The position numbers and the translations under genes are program-made. The notes below the pieces were generated by a model that saw nothing but the letters and a program-made list of their open reading frames with translations, was not told the origin of the DNA and did not search any database. Of a stretch of DNA of 64,000 nucleotides, positions 16,990-26,105 are shown one piece after another. Location: the NCBI RefSeq assembly GCF_900102055.1, contig NZ_FNBA01000002.1, positions 843,926 to 907,925 of the forward strand, written 5' to 3'. This DNA comes from Ulvibacter litoralis. GTDB taxonomy: Bacteria > Bacteroidota > Bacteroidia > Flavobacteriales > Flavobacteriaceae. Within the stretch, counting starts at the first letter, position 1. Every line of letters begins with the position of its first letter.

Positions 16990-17931
16990 TTAATTTAACG
17001 TTACAGTTCCGCTTCTCCCCTTCCACGACCATGTACCAGCATCTTGTGCTACACAATTTGAATTGTAATAAACACCTCCTTGTATTTTTGAAAAATTAAA
17101 GTCCCAAGTGGCAATTTCTCCTAACCATGTTGAAGTTTGTGTAGAGGCTGCATATTCGTTAATTTCAACTGAAAAAATACCACCCACTAAAATAGTTACA
17201 TCTCCTGAAAAGAAAGGTACCTGACTTCCGGAAGGTAAGGTAGTACCACACCCTGCACCAGGGGTAAATTGCTCCATTGTTGTATCTGTAAACATAGTAC
17301 CGTTTTTAGTTACAACAAGCTCAGAGATCACATGAACTGTTACAGCTTCAAATGATCCCGGAGGAGCTGGTGCTGGTAAGGGCACATTTATAACTTGTGT
17401 GTTTGTGCTTAAAAAATCCCAGGTCCCTGTAAAACTAGAATCTGAACTGTCTACAAAAGTTCCTAAACTAGCGACTACCTTATTTTGAGAGGTCTCCTTT
17501 AGCACTCTTGCCTGTGCATTTTGATTGTTGATGTAAGCATTTTCAATTATTGGGTTTTCGAAATCAGATACATTTAATGAAAATCCTGTTCCTGCACCTC
17601 TAAATTCTATTTGATTTGTGACGCTAGATACGGTATTATTAGTGCGTATAAAACCAACTCTTTGATGGTCTCCGTATTCTAAAACAGCATTGTATTTGGC
17701 ATCATTACCCAAATTAATCGTTAAAACTCCGTGGTACAACATATCATCGGATGCAAACACTCCTTTATAGATACCATTTGACGTAGCATCAAATTGAGGA
17801 GCCGCCTTTGCTGTATCTGGATTAATAATTTGTGTAAGATCTACAGCTTCAGAAACAACTGTATCATTTTGTTCAGGACTACAACCTATAAAGATTGCCA
17901 AGGCCAAATTAAGTACAAGTACTTTTTTCAT
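16990..17931 (-). CDS. Lipoprotein of unknown function, paralogue A
   Basis: This 313-residue lipoprotein has a signal ending IFIGC (Cys17). It is homologous to the next gene. Shared stretches include GIYKGVFAS with HGVLTINLGNDAKYNAVLE, ARVLKETSQNKVVASLGTF and SFTGTWDFLS. The beta-rich pattern and WDF/WSWKGRSG motifs suggest a sandwich or small barrel exposed at the surface or in the periplasm. It ends SGTVTLN without a sorting domain. I do not recognise the family. The two genes are separated by 126 bases that include a terminator, so they are tandem duplicates with separate transcript ends. Confidence 0.75.
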   Translation of the reverse strand: MKKVLVLNLALAIFIGCSPEQNDTVVSEAVDLTQIINPDTAKAAPQFDATSNGIYKGVFASDDMLYHGVLTINLGNDAKYNAVLEYGDHQRVGFIRTNNTVSSVTNQIEFRGAGTGFSLNVSDFENPIIENAYINNQNAQARVLKETSQNKVVASLGTFVDSSDSSFTGTWDFLSTNTQVINVPLPAPAPPGSFEAVTVHVISELVVTKNGTMFTDTTMEQFTPGAGCGTTLPSGSQVPFFSGDVTILVGGIFSVEINEYAASTQTSTWLGEIATWDFNFSKIQGGVYYNSNCVAQDAGTWSWKGRSGTVTLN

Positions 17932-18003
17932 AGTGAAATTTTAATTTGTGTTAGTTTTTGTATGAGTAAAATGTGATATTAAATCTAAGTATCAATAGGT
18001 ACA

Positions 18004-18041
18004 TAAAAAATCCACCAATGCTATAACACCGGTGGATTTTT
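18004..18041 (-). terminator. Terminator of the 335-residue lipoprotein gene
   Basis: Arms AAAAATCCACC and GGTGGATTTTT enclose a 14-base loop. Confidence 0.8.
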
Positions 18042-18057
18042 CAATAAAAAGTAAGGT

Positions 18058-19065
18058 TTATAGTCCTGATGGATTTGCTGTATATTTAGTCATTGTAGCA
18101 GTTTCAACAAGAGGAGATGTAACTACTGGCGTTAAACCTGAAGTATCGATATTAATAAACCCTCCACCAATATATGCTGTTCCTTCCGGATTAATGATTA
18201 CATAATATCCATTCGCATCTACCCATGTACATGCTGATGTTTCGATAGTACCTCCAAATAAAATAGAATTCATCAATTCTGGGTAAAGTACACCATCTGT
18301 ATAAGGAATTGTATTGGCATCCATTATATTTTTAGAAAACCCAAGGTCATATAAGATAGTCATTCCACTAGGTAAGGTCCAAATTTGTCCAACCGCATAC
18401 ATTTCAAATAAATTAGCTGCAGGATCTAAATCTTGAAAGAAAAATGGAGGTTCAGCACCATAACAACCTGTGTCACCCACTTCCATATCGGCAGCAAAAT
18501 CAATACTCATGGTTCCTGAAGCTGAAGTTACAATAACTTCTGTCATATAAGCTGTTGCAGGATCTACAAGAAAATCGAACGTTCCTGTCCAACCTAAATC
18601 TGGAAGCAATAAATCATCAAAAGTTCCTAATACTGCTTGTACTTTAGCTGCATTTGTTTCTTTAATAACTCTAGCATTTCCAGAAGTTTGGTCAATACTA
18701 ACATTTGAGACAACTACGTCTCTATAGTTCGTTACATCTACATCAAAAGAACCTCTCTCACTTTCAAAATGATAAACATTTCCATTTTGAGAAGCTATTT
18801 CAAAAGTGATTTCTTCATTATTTGTTTTCACTAAAGCACTTACATTCGAGTCATTTCCTATATTAACCCACAATTTCCCATGAAATTGAGCTTCATTAGC
18901 AACAATAACACCTGCATACATTCCCTTATCTGAAGTGTCATATGATTTTTGTGGCAACATAACGCTTAAATCAGCAGACATTGAAGTGTCTACAGCACTA
19001 ACTTCATCTTTTGTACAAGAAGCCAACAAAAGAGCTCCTATTGCTACGTAAAGTATTTTTTTCAT
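18058..19065 (-). CDS. Lipoprotein of unknown function, paralogue B
   Basis: This 335-residue lipoprotein (MKKILYVAIGALLLASC, Cys17) is paralogous to the 313-residue neighbour. Matching blocks are GMYAGVIVANEAQFHGKLW with VNIGNDSNVSALVK, ARVIKETNAAKVQAVLGTF and GWTGTFDFLV. The middle (about 185-300) is diverged and longer. Two Cys (CYGAE near 198 and SACTW near 278) could form a disulphide. No enzyme motif is seen. An extracytoplasmic location is certain from the lipobox; function is unknown. Confidence 0.75.
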   Translation of the reverse strand: MKKILYVAIGALLLASCTKDEVSAVDTSMSADLSVMLPQKSYDTSDKGMYAGVIVANEAQFHGKLWVNIGNDSNVSALVKTNNEEITFEIASQNGNVYHFESERGSFDVDVTNYRDVVVSNVSIDQTSGNARVIKETNAAKVQAVLGTFDDLLLPDLGWTGTFDFLVDPATAYMTEVIVTSASGTMSIDFAADMEVGDTGCYGAEPPFFFQDLDPAANLFEMYAVGQIWTLPSGMTILYDLGFSKNIMDANTIPYTDGVLYPELMNSILFGGTIETSACTWVDANGYYVIINPEGTAYIGGGFINIDTSGLTPVVTSPLVETATMTKYTANPSGL

Positions 19066-19233
19066 TATTAAAAGTTTTAAATTTTGGTTAGTAAAATTTC
19101 AATTTCTTTAACAATATATAGGAATGAATACCAATTAAGGAACAAATTCGATATAGTGAGTGAAAATTCGTCAAGAAGTATAACCCTAGTAAAATCAACG
19201 AATTAGACTACAAAGCATGTAGTTTTTTACCTA

Positions 19234-19273
19234 CAAAAAAAGCCGAAGATTCTTGTTTCCAGAATCTTCGGCT
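19234..19273 (-). terminator. Terminator of rocD
   Basis: A 13-base perfect stem AGCCGAAGATTCT / AGAATCTTCGGCT is followed by a seven-T run on the minus strand. Confidence 0.95.
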
Positions 19274-19297
19274 AAATATATAATTTTAAGAAGTTTT

Positions 19298-20542
19298 CTA
19301 CTTCTCGAACGTTTTTAATGTTTTAACAATAATAGATACACAATCTAGTAATTGTGCTTGATTCATTACCAATGGAGGTGCAAAACGAATAATATTTCCG
19401 TGGGTAGGTTTTGCTAACAATCCATTGTCGCGAAGCTTCAAACAAATATTCCAAGCGGTATCGCTGTCTTCAGAATCGTTAATAACAATTGCATTCAACA
19501 TTCCTTTTCCGCGAACTAGTGAAACTAAATCTGTTGTTTCAATATATTTGTTTATTTCACTTCGGAACAATTGACCAAGTGTTTCAGCATTTTCAGCTAA
19601 TTTTTCATCACGAACAACTTCTAACGCTGCCATCGCAACAGCTGCTGCGACTGGATTTCCACCAAACGTAGATCCGTGGTTTCCTGGTTTGATAACATCC
19701 ATAATAGTATTGTTTGCCAATACTGCTGAAATTGGATACGCTCCTCCACTCAATGCTTTTCCTAAAATTAAAACATCTGGCTTTACATTTTCGTGATCTA
19801 CCGCTAACAACCTTCCCGTACGTGCAATTCCTGTTTGTACTTCATCAGCAATAAACAATACATTGTATTTTTCACACAATGCTTTTGCTTTGCTTAAATA
19901 ACCTTCCGTAGGAACATATACACCAGCTTCTCCTTGAATTGGTTCAACAAGAAATCCTGCAATGTTTTTATTCGCTGAAAGTGTTGCTTCTAACGCTTCA
20001 AGATTGTTGTACTCAATTTTAATAAAACCATTGGTATAAGGTCCAAAGTTTTTACGAGCTACAGGATCGTTAGAAAATGAAATGATTGTTGTTGTTCTTC
20101 CGTGGAAATTATTCTCGCAAACAACAATCTCTGCTTGATTTTCATCAATACCTTTTACTTCATACGCCCATTTTCTACAAAGCTTTAATGCTGTTTCTAC
20201 TGCTTCAGCTCCTGTATTCATTGGCAATAACTTGTCGAAACCGAAAAATTCGCAAGCAAATTTTTCATAAACTCCTAACATGTCGTTATGAAAAGCTCTA
20301 GATGTAAGAGCTAATGTTGCAGATTGTTTATTGACTGCCGCTACAATTTTTGGATGACAGTGTCCTTGATTTACTGCAGAATAAGCTGAAAGAAAATCAT
20401 AATATTTTTTACCTTCTACATCCCAAACATATACTCCTTCTCCTTTGTTTAATACAACAGGAAGTGGATGATAGTTGTGAGCTCCATACTTGTTTTCTAA
20501 ATCGATTGCTTTTTGTGATGCTGTTTGTTCTAAAACTGACAT
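19298..20542 (-). CDS. rocD: Ornithine--oxo-acid transaminase
   Basis: This 414-residue class III PLP aminotransferase converts ornithine and 2-oxoglutarate to glutamate semialdehyde and glutamate in arginine/proline interconversion. Landmarks are NYHPLPVVL at the N-terminus (the ornithine aminotransferase-type start), [33 protein letters not shown], the cofactor Asp233 (IADEVQTG), and the Schiff-base Lys262 ([13 protein letters not shown]). The absence of bulky acetylornithine-type differences at the N-terminus favours rocD over argD. No other arginine gene is adjacent. It has a strong terminator. Confidence 0.92.
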   Translation of the reverse strand: MSVLEQTASQKAIDLENKYGAHNYHPLPVVLNKGEGVYVWDVEGKKYYDFLSAYSAVNQGHCHPKIVAAVNKQSATLALTSRAFHNDMLGVYEKFACEFFGFDKLLPMNTGAEAVETALKLCRKWAYEVKGIDENQAEIVVCENNFHGRTTTIISFSNDPVARKNFGPYTNGFIKIEYNNLEALEATLSANKNIAGFLVEPIQGEAGVYVPTEGYLSKAKALCEKYNVLFIADEVQTGIARTGRLLAVDHENVKPDVLILGKALSGGAYPISAVLANNTIMDVIKPGNHGSTFGGNPVAAAVAMAALEVVRDEKLAENAETLGQLFRSEINKYIETTDLVSLVRGKGMLNAIVINDSEDSDTAWNICLKLRDNGLLAKPTHGNIIRFAPPLVMNQAQLLDCVSIIVKTLKTFEK

Positions 20543-20674
20543 TCTTTTGAAATTTAATAGGTAATACTAGTTGATTCCTACTTTTCGGAGAGAAATCATC
20601 CGTAGGTTGTAAAATTACAAATTAAATATCACACTTTTTGAAGGTTGGCACTGAATTATAACCGCTATTTATAG

Positions 20675-20682
20675 TATTTTTG
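20675..20682 (+). promoter_or_regulatory. -7 element directly before rlmD
   Basis: TATTTTTG ends five bases before the ATG at 20688. The only nearby TTG lies 27 bases upstream, longer than the usual spacer. Confidence 0.45.
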
Positions 20683-20687
20683 CGGCT

Positions 20688-22100
20688 ATGGGAAGAAGAA
20701 AAACCAATCGAGTAATTCTCGAAAACCTGAATGTAATAGACGCTGGAGCTAAAGGAAAATCAATAGCCAAGGCTGCCGATGGCAAAGTTGTATTTATTAG
20801 TAATGCTGTTCCTGGCGATGTAGCAACCATTCAAACTACAAAAAAGAGAAAAGCATATTATGAAGGGAATGCAATTTCTTTTTCTACCTATTCAGACAAA
20901 CGAGTAGATCCCGTATGTGAGCATTTTGGGGTGTGTGGTGGTTGCAAGTGGCAAGCCATGGGATACGAGCACCAATTATTCTACAAACAAAAAGAAGTTG
21001 AAAACAACCTGCTTCGTATCGGAAAAATTGAATTACCTAAAATTACACCTATCTTAGGAGCTCCTGAACAATACTTTTATCGCAATAAAATGGAATTCTC
21101 ATTTAGCGATAACAAATGGCTTACTTTAGAGCAAATTAAAAGCGACGAGGTGATTGAAAACCGAAATGCACTTGGATTTCACATTCCAGGAATGTGGGAC
21201 AAAATTTTAGACTTAAATAAATGTCATTTACAACGCGATCCGAGCAATGCCATTCGTGATTTTATAAAGGAAAAAGCGCAAGAACTTTCCATTCCTTTTT
21301 TTAATACAAGAAATCAAGAAGGAGTTTTACGTACCCTAATGATTCGTACTTCTAGCACTGGTGCTGTCATGGTATTGCTTCAGCTTTTTCAAGAAGATGT
21401 TGAAAAAAGAGAAGCGTTGTTAGATGCAGTTGCTTCTGAATTTCCAGAAATCACCTCTTTGTTATACGTGATTAATTCAAAAGGGAATGATACCATATAC
21501 GATCAAGAAGTAATTTGTTACAAAGGGGAAGACCATATTTTTGAAGAAATGGAAGGGCTGCAATTTAAAATTAATGCCAAGTCTTTTTACCAAACAAATT
21601 CTGAACAAGCCCACAATTTATACAAAATAACACGCGATTTTGCAGGACTTACTGGAAATGAATTGGTCTATGACTTATATACAGGTACAGGAACCATTGC
21701 ACAATTCGTAGCTAAAAAAGCAGCAAAGGTTGTCGGTGTGGAATCCGTTCCTGAAGCGATTGAAGCTGCTAAAGAAAACGCACAATTAAATAATATTGAC
21801 AACGTTTCTTTTTACGTGGGAGATATGAAAAAAGTATTTAATGAATCGTTTATCGATACTCACGGCTTGCCAGATGTTGTCATTACAGATCCTCCCAGAG
21901 ATGGAATGCACGCAGATGTTGTTGCACAGTTACTCCGTATAAATGCTCCAAAAATTGTGTATGTAAGCTGTAATAGTGCAACACAAGCAAGAGATTTAGC
22001 GTTGTTAGACGCCCAATATAAAGTTACCAAAGTACAAGCAGTAGATATGTTTCCACAAACACATCACGTAGAAAATGTTGTACTTTTAGAAAAGCGTTAA
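20688..22100 (+). CDS. rlmD: 23S rRNA (uracil-5-)-methyltransferase RlmD family (RumA/TrmA type)
   Basis: This 470-residue SAM-dependent enzyme makes 5-methyluridine in RNA. The N-terminal TRAM-like domain (about 1-65) is followed by an iron-sulfur motif with Cys77, Cys83 and Cys86 (CEHFGVCGGC) and a further Cys in LNKCHLQRD. The Rossmann domain has LVYDLYTGTGTIAQFVA, the TDPPRDGMH loop and the nucleophile Cys in VYVSCNSATQARDL. The iron-sulfur cluster points to the RlmD/RlmCD side rather than TrmA. The exact uridine cannot be settled by eye. It heads a run rlmD-DUF6452-DUF6048 that is a common flavobacterial grouping. Confidence 0.9.
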   Translation: MGRRKTNRVILENLNVIDAGAKGKSIAKAADGKVVFISNAVPGDVATIQTTKKRKAYYEGNAISFSTYSDKRVDPVCEHFGVCGGCKWQAMGYEHQLFYKQKEVENNLLRIGKIELPKITPILGAPEQYFYRNKMEFSFSDNKWLTLEQIKSDEVIENRNALGFHIPGMWDKILDLNKCHLQRDPSNAIRDFIKEKAQELSIPFFNTRNQEGVLRTLMIRTSSTGAVMVLLQLFQEDVEKREALLDAVASEFPEITSLLYVINSKGNDTIYDQEVICYKGEDHIFEEMEGLQFKINAKSFYQTNSEQAHNLYKITRDFAGLTGNELVYDLYTGTGTIAQFVAKKAAKVVGVESVPEAIEAAKENAQLNNIDNVSFYVGDMKKVFNESFIDTHGLPDVVITDPPRDGMHADVVAQLLRINAPKIVYVSCNSATQARDLALLDAQYKVTKVQAVDMFPQTHHVENVVLLEKR

Positions 22101-22132
22101 TTTTTATCTGAATTAGAATTGAAACCAATTAC

Positions 22133-22621
22133 ATGTACAAAAAACTTATTGTAATTCTTGTAATCCTCACCACCTTATACGGATGTACCAAAGACGATAT
22201 TTGTCCTGAGGGAACAGTGACCACACCATTACTGATTATCAATTTTAAGGACAACGCCAACCCTACGCTGCTGAAAGATGTAGATAGCTTAACGGTGGAA
22301 ACCAATTACGATTCGAGTGTACTAGTGTATTCGCAAGTAACAACAGATTCAATTTCAATATCATTACGTCCTGGAGAAGAAACTACCGAATATCGCTTTA
22401 TCAAATATGCAGGAGAAAGCAATGAAGTTATTGATATTTACTCATTTAGCTACGACCACACTAATATTTATATTAATAGAGCATGTGGATTTAAAGCCAC
22501 TTATAGTAATCTTTCTGCGGAAAAAATTGACACAAATTCCAATAATTGGATAACAAATACTCAAATCATAAAAACAACAGTTGAAGATGAAACTGAAGCA
22601 CACATTACTTTTTTTCATTAG
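22133..22621 (+). CDS. DUF6452-type lipoprotein
   Basis: This 162-residue lipoprotein has a lipobox at TTLYGC (Cys18). The start of the mature part, CTKDDICPEGTVTTPLLIINF, is the pattern of the DUF6452 family found next to a DUF6048 gene in flavobacteria. The rest is beta-rich with Cys in RACGFKATY. It lies 32 bases after rlmD, and its 3' end overlaps the following gene by about 35 bases, so it is co-translated with that partner. A role in the outer membrane together with the DUF6048 protein is inferred from the constant pairing. Confidence 0.8.
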   Translation: MYKKLIVILVILTTLYGCTKDDICPEGTVTTPLLIINFKDNANPTLLKDVDSLTVETNYDSSVLVYSQVTTDSISISLRPGEETTEYRFIKYAGESNEVIDIYSFSYDHTNIYINRACGFKATYSNLSAEKIDTNSNNWITNTQIIKTTVEDETEAHITFFH

Positions 22622-23294
22622 TATCGTACTTATTTCGTTTTCGGTTGTTGCACAAGAAACAAAAACCGATACGCCAACAGATACCATTTCAAAAGCTACA
22701 AAGTATGGCCTTAGGCTAGGTTTAGACCTCGCAAAGCCAATCCGTTCTCTATTAGAAGATGGATATTCAGGCTTTGAACTAATGGGAGATTATAGAATTA
22801 CTAAAAAATTCTACCTCGCAGCAGAACTTGGAAATGACAAGAAAGACCGATTTGAAACAAATTTAAGTTCTAGAGCTTCTGGAAGTTATATTAAAGTAGG
22901 GGGCGATTTTAACGCCTACAACAATTGGTTTGGACTTAACAATGCTCTTTACTTCGGATTGCGTTACGGACTCTCAACCTTCAAACAAGAATTGTTATCC
23001 TATCAAATCTATAGTACCGATCAAACCTTTCCTGCTACTACTGTTGAAGATCCTATTGAATACAGTGGCCTAACAGCTCATTGGGGCGAATTAATTTTTG
23101 GCGTAAAAACAGAAGTTGTTACCAACCTCTATCTTTCAATAAACCTTCAGCTAAAACTAAAAGTAGCCGAAGATACTCCTGAAGGCTTTAGTAACTTGTA
23201 CATTCCTGGTTTTAATCAGACCAACGATTTTAGTGAGTTTGGCGTAGGATATGGCTATACAATCTCGTACTTACTCCCATTGTATAAAAAGTAA
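22587..23294 (+). CDS. DUF6048-type outer-membrane barrel protein
   Basis: This 235-residue exported protein has a signal peptide (MKLKHTLLFFISIVLISFSV, cleaved after VAQ). It shows an amphipathic strand pattern ending GVGYGYTISYLLPLYKK, consistent with a small outer-membrane barrel. A longer frame starts at a TTG at 22581; I prefer the ATG at 22587 because the signal peptide begins there. It overlaps the DUF6452 gene, suggesting coupled translation and a two-component lipoprotein-barrel unit. Function unknown. Confidence 0.8.
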   Translation: MKLKHTLLFFISIVLISFSVVAQETKTDTPTDTISKATKYGLRLGLDLAKPIRSLLEDGYSGFELMGDYRITKKFYLAAELGNDKKDRFETNLSSRASGSYIKVGGDFNAYNNWFGLNNALYFGLRYGLSTFKQELLSYQIYSTDQTFPATTVEDPIEYSGLTAHWGELIFGVKTEVVTNLYLSINLQLKLKVAEDTPEGFSNLYIPGFNQTNDFSEFGVGYGYTISYLLPLYKK

Positions 23295-23301
23295 AAAAGA
23301 C

Positions 23302-24459
23302 TTATTGCTTTTTTGCTTTCTTACTCCCTGCGTACATTTCGTACTTTACAAACTTACTTTCTAACTTTCCGTTAAATACCTTTATTTTTCGTGACGGACG
23401 TAATCCGACACATTTAAGCGCTTCCATATTAGAAGTAATCATCCACGCTTGAGATCCTGGATACTTATGTTTCAAAGTAGTACCTATCTTTCCGTAGAAC
23501 TCTTCTACATTACTAATAGAAAGACGCTCATCATAAGGCGGATTAAACAACAAATGCATTGGACGTTCTCTTTCTTTTTCACTTTCAAAGAAATCCTGCT
23601 TTGTAATGGTAATAAACTCGTCTAAGTTGGCACTCTTTACGTTCTCTTTTGCTTTCCGAACGGCTTCATCGTCTGTATCAAATCCGTACATTTTAAAATG
23701 AAATTCACGTATTTTCTTCAACGCAGAAGCTTCAATAACTTCATACAAATCTACATCAAAATCGGGCCATGTTTCAAAACCAAATTCATCACGATTTAAG
23801 TTTGGTGGTATACGACAAGCAATCATAGCAGCTTCAGTCAAAATCGTTCCACTCCCACACATTGGATCTAAAAAGTCACTATTCCCATCCCAACCAGAAA
23901 GCATGATAAGTCCTGCTGCCAATACTTCACTTATAGGCGCTACCGTATTGGCAACTTTATACCCACGCTTGTGCAATGATTCGCCAGAGCTATCTAACGA
24001 AATCGTACAAATGTTACGATCAATATGAACATTTATACGCAAAGTAGGATGATCTAAATCTACATCAGGACGTCTGCCCTCTTTGTCTCTAAAACGGTCT
24101 ACAATCGCATCTTTAGTTTTTAGGGCGATGTATTGCGAATGTGTAAAGTAGTCTGAAAACACAGTTGCGTTCACAGCTAAACTTCCGTCCACATCCATAT
24201 AATCTTCCCAGTTAATATTATATACTTTTTCGTATAAATCTTCCTCTTTAAAAACATTAAAAGAAGTAATAGGCTTCAATATTTTTATTGCCGTACGACA
24301 ACAAAGGTTTGCCTTGTACATAAAACCCGTATCTCCTTCAAAAGAAACCATACGAGTTCCTAGTTCAACATTAGAAGCACCAAGCTGTCTAAGCTCCTGT
24401 GCTAACAATTCTTCCATTCCAAATAAGGTTTTGGCAACCATTTTAAAATTTTTTACCAT
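23302..24459 (-). CDS. THUMP-domain class I RNA methyltransferase (RlmL N-terminal-like)
   Basis: This 385-residue SAM-dependent methyltransferase has an N-terminal THUMP RNA-binding domain (about 45-160). The Rossmann-fold catalytic domain has FLDPMCGSGTILTEAAM near 197 and the NPPY motif (LLFNPPYDERLS) near 310, typical of N2-guanine or N6-adenine methylation of RNA. It matches the N-terminal half of RlmL (m2G2445 of 23S rRNA) without the second RlmK half. It converges with the DUF6048 gene and diverges from another methyltransferase gene. The C-terminus is Lys-rich (GSKKAKKQ). Confidence 0.88.
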   Translation of the reverse strand: MVKNFKMVAKTLFGMEELLAQELRQLGASNVELGTRMVSFEGDTGFMYKANLCCRTAIKILKPITSFNVFKEEDLYEKVYNINWEDYMDVDGSLAVNATVFSDYFTHSQYIALKTKDAIVDRFRDKEGRRPDVDLDHPTLRINVHIDRNICTISLDSSGESLHKRGYKVANTVAPISEVLAAGLIMLSGWDGNSDFLDPMCGSGTILTEAAMIACRIPPNLNRDEFGFETWPDFDVDLYEVIEASALKKIREFHFKMYGFDTDDEAVRKAKENVKSANLDEFITITKQDFFESEKERERPMHLLFNPPYDERLSISNVEEFYGKIGTTLKHKYPGSQAWMITSNMEALKCVGLRPSRKIKVFNGKLESKFVKYEMYAGSKKAKKQ

Positions 24460-24480
24460 GTATTCACTCTTAAAGTCCTA

Positions 24481-24488
24481 CAAAAATA
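24481..24488 (-). promoter_or_regulatory. -7 element for the THUMP methyltransferase
   Basis: The minus strand reads TATTTTTG, 21 bases before the ATG. It lies three bases from the opposing -7 element of the plus-strand gene. Confidence 0.5.
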
Positions 24489-24491
24489 CAG

Positions 24492-24499
24492 TAAATTTG
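24492..24499 (+). promoter_or_regulatory. -7 element for the class I methyltransferase/ZIP operon
   Basis: TAAATTTG lies 18 bases before the ATG at 24518 and is back to back with the minus-strand element at 24481-24488. Confidence 0.5.
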
Positions 24500-24517
24500 C
24501 ACCCTAAATCCCTGTAA

Positions 24518-25249
24518 ATGGAAAAAGAAACAGATAATTGGTACTCTTCGTGGTTTGACACCCCGTACTATCATATATTATACAAAGATAGAGATCACGA
24601 CGAAGCCGAGTTATTTATGAATTCACTCACTTCTTTTCTAAATCTTTCTAAAAAGGCTGAAATACTTGATTTAGCTTGTGGTAAAGGGCGTCATGCTATT
24701 TACTTAAACAAGTTGGGATACGATGTTACAGGAGTAGATTTATCGCCATCAAGCATTAAATTTGCCAAACAATTTGAAAATAAAAAACTTCATTTTGAAG
24801 TACACGACATGTGTCAAACCTATCCTAAAAAGTTTGATGCGGTCTTTAATTTATTTACAAGTTTTGGTTACTTTGAACACGAAGAGGACAACCTTTCGAC
24901 GATTAAAGCCATCAAAGAGGAACTAAAACCAAACGGCTATGGTGTTATCGATTTTTTAAACGCCGATTATGTCGCTCAAAATATTGTGCCTTCCGAAACA
25001 AAAGTAATGGAAGGAATTACATTTCATATCGACAGATACCTAGAAGACGGTTATATTGTCAAGGATATAAAATTTACGCATAACGACGAAGAACATTTTC
25101 ATACCGAACGCGTTAAGGCCATTACCCTTGACGATTTTAAAGCCTATTTTGAAAAAGCAAATGTTACATTACAACACTGCTTTGGCGATTATCATTTAAC
25201 AAAATTTGACCCTAAAACCTCAACACGCTTAATATTGATCTTTAATTAA
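24518..25249 (+). CDS. Class I SAM-dependent methyltransferase, small-molecule type
   Basis: This 243-residue protein has methyltransferase motif I (AEILDLACGKGRHAIYL, near 48-64), motif II acidic end VTGVDLSPSSI, and a motif IV region FDAVFNLFTSFGYFE. It starts with DNWYSSWFDTPYYHILYKDRD, a pattern shared with flavobacterial SAM methyltransferases of unknown substrate. No RNA-binding domain is present. Its stop overlaps the start of the ZIP transporter gene (TAATG), so the two are translationally coupled. Confidence 0.88.
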   Translation: MEKETDNWYSSWFDTPYYHILYKDRDHDEAELFMNSLTSFLNLSKKAEILDLACGKGRHAIYLNKLGYDVTGVDLSPSSIKFAKQFENKKLHFEVHDMCQTYPKKFDAVFNLFTSFGYFEHEEDNLSTIKAIKEELKPNGYGVIDFLNADYVAQNIVPSETKVMEGITFHIDRYLEDGYIVKDIKFTHNDEEHFHTERVKAITLDDFKAYFEKANVTLQHCFGDYHLTKFDPKTSTRLILIFN

Positions 25250-25917
25250 TGAATTACTTTTTACTCTTTACAGCCGTAGCCCTTGGGTATGTTATTGCAT
25301 TGCTTCTTAAAACCAAAGAGATTAAACAAATGTCTATTTATTTGGCATTTAGTGGTGCGTTTTTATTATCAGTAACTGTTTTCGAACTCATACCAGAAGT
25401 TTTTGAGACTCCTTCCAAGAACATCGGGATATTTATCATGGCAGGTATTCTGCTTCAAATATTCCTAGAATTTTTCTCTAAAGGAGCCGAACACGGACAC
25501 GTTCATATTCACGACCAGAAAAAAATATTTCCTTGGTTGCTATTTGTGAGTTTATCGGTACACGCATTATTAGAAGGATTCCCTATTTCGGATGACAATA
25601 ACCTCCTTCTGGGCGTTGTAGTTCACAAAATTCCAATCGCTATTATCCTTTCGTTATTTTTCATAAAAGCAAATTATAGCAGAGCCACCACCCTACTCTT
25701 CCTATTTCTTTTTGCACTAATGACACCCTTAGGAAACTTATTATCAAACTCCATAGAGATTTTCAGCGCTTATGAAACAGAAATTTCAGCCTTGGTAATC
25801 GGTATCTTTTTACACGTTTCTACCACCATCCTTTTCGAAAGCAGCAAAGATCATAGATTCAATTTAACAAAACTCATTACCATCATTTTAGCTATAGTAA
25901 TTGCGTACTTTTTATAA
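25249..25917 (+). CDS. ZIP family metal transporter
   Basis: This 222-residue inner-membrane protein has about seven predicted helices. A His-rich cytoplasmic loop (EHGHVHIHDQKK, near 84-95) is followed by the transport-site helices VSLSVHALLEGFPI (H, then E four residues on) and VVVHKIPIAIILS, the metal-binding HxxxE/HKxP signatures of ZIP carriers. The likely substrate is Zn2+ or another divalent metal. It is coupled to the methyltransferase gene by a one-base overlap. No terminator is obvious after it. A structured repeat begins about 100 bases further on. Confidence 0.88.
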   Translation: MNYFLLFTAVALGYVIALLLKTKEIKQMSIYLAFSGAFLLSVTVFELIPEVFETPSKNIGIFIMAGILLQIFLEFFSKGAEHGHVHIHDQKKIFPWLLFVSLSVHALLEGFPISDDNNLLLGVVVHKIPIAIILSLFFIKANYSRATTLLFLFLFALMTPLGNLLSNSIEIFSAYETEISALVIGIFLHVSTTILFESSKDHRFNLTKLITIILAIVIAYFL

Positions 25918-26024
25918 GGTAATATGATTTGGCGGGTTTGCGCTACAGTTTCAGAAAAGAAAAGGCTAGATACTTAAAAAGCCAACATTTAGTACGCTAT
26001 TCATGCTTTTAAATGCGCAATCGG

Positions 26025-26095
26025 GCTATTCGCTACAAGTCCTCGCAGCAAAGCACACTTTACTGCTGTGGGCTTTTCACTACTATCCCTACCCG
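26025..26095. repeat. Structured dispersed intergenic repeat, complete copy
   Basis: The block starts ATCGGGCTATTCGCTA and continues into a hairpin (AAGTCC, CAGCA, AAAG pairing with CTTT, TGCTG, GGGCTT around a short loop). It ends CACTACTATCCCTACCCG, so CGGG and CCCG close the element. The same leading block with a different hairpin occurs at 63939-64000. The conserved flanks with different but paired stems argue for selection on structure or for a mobile palindromic unit. Confidence 0.65.
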
Positions 26096-26105
26096 AAAAA
26101 CAAAA

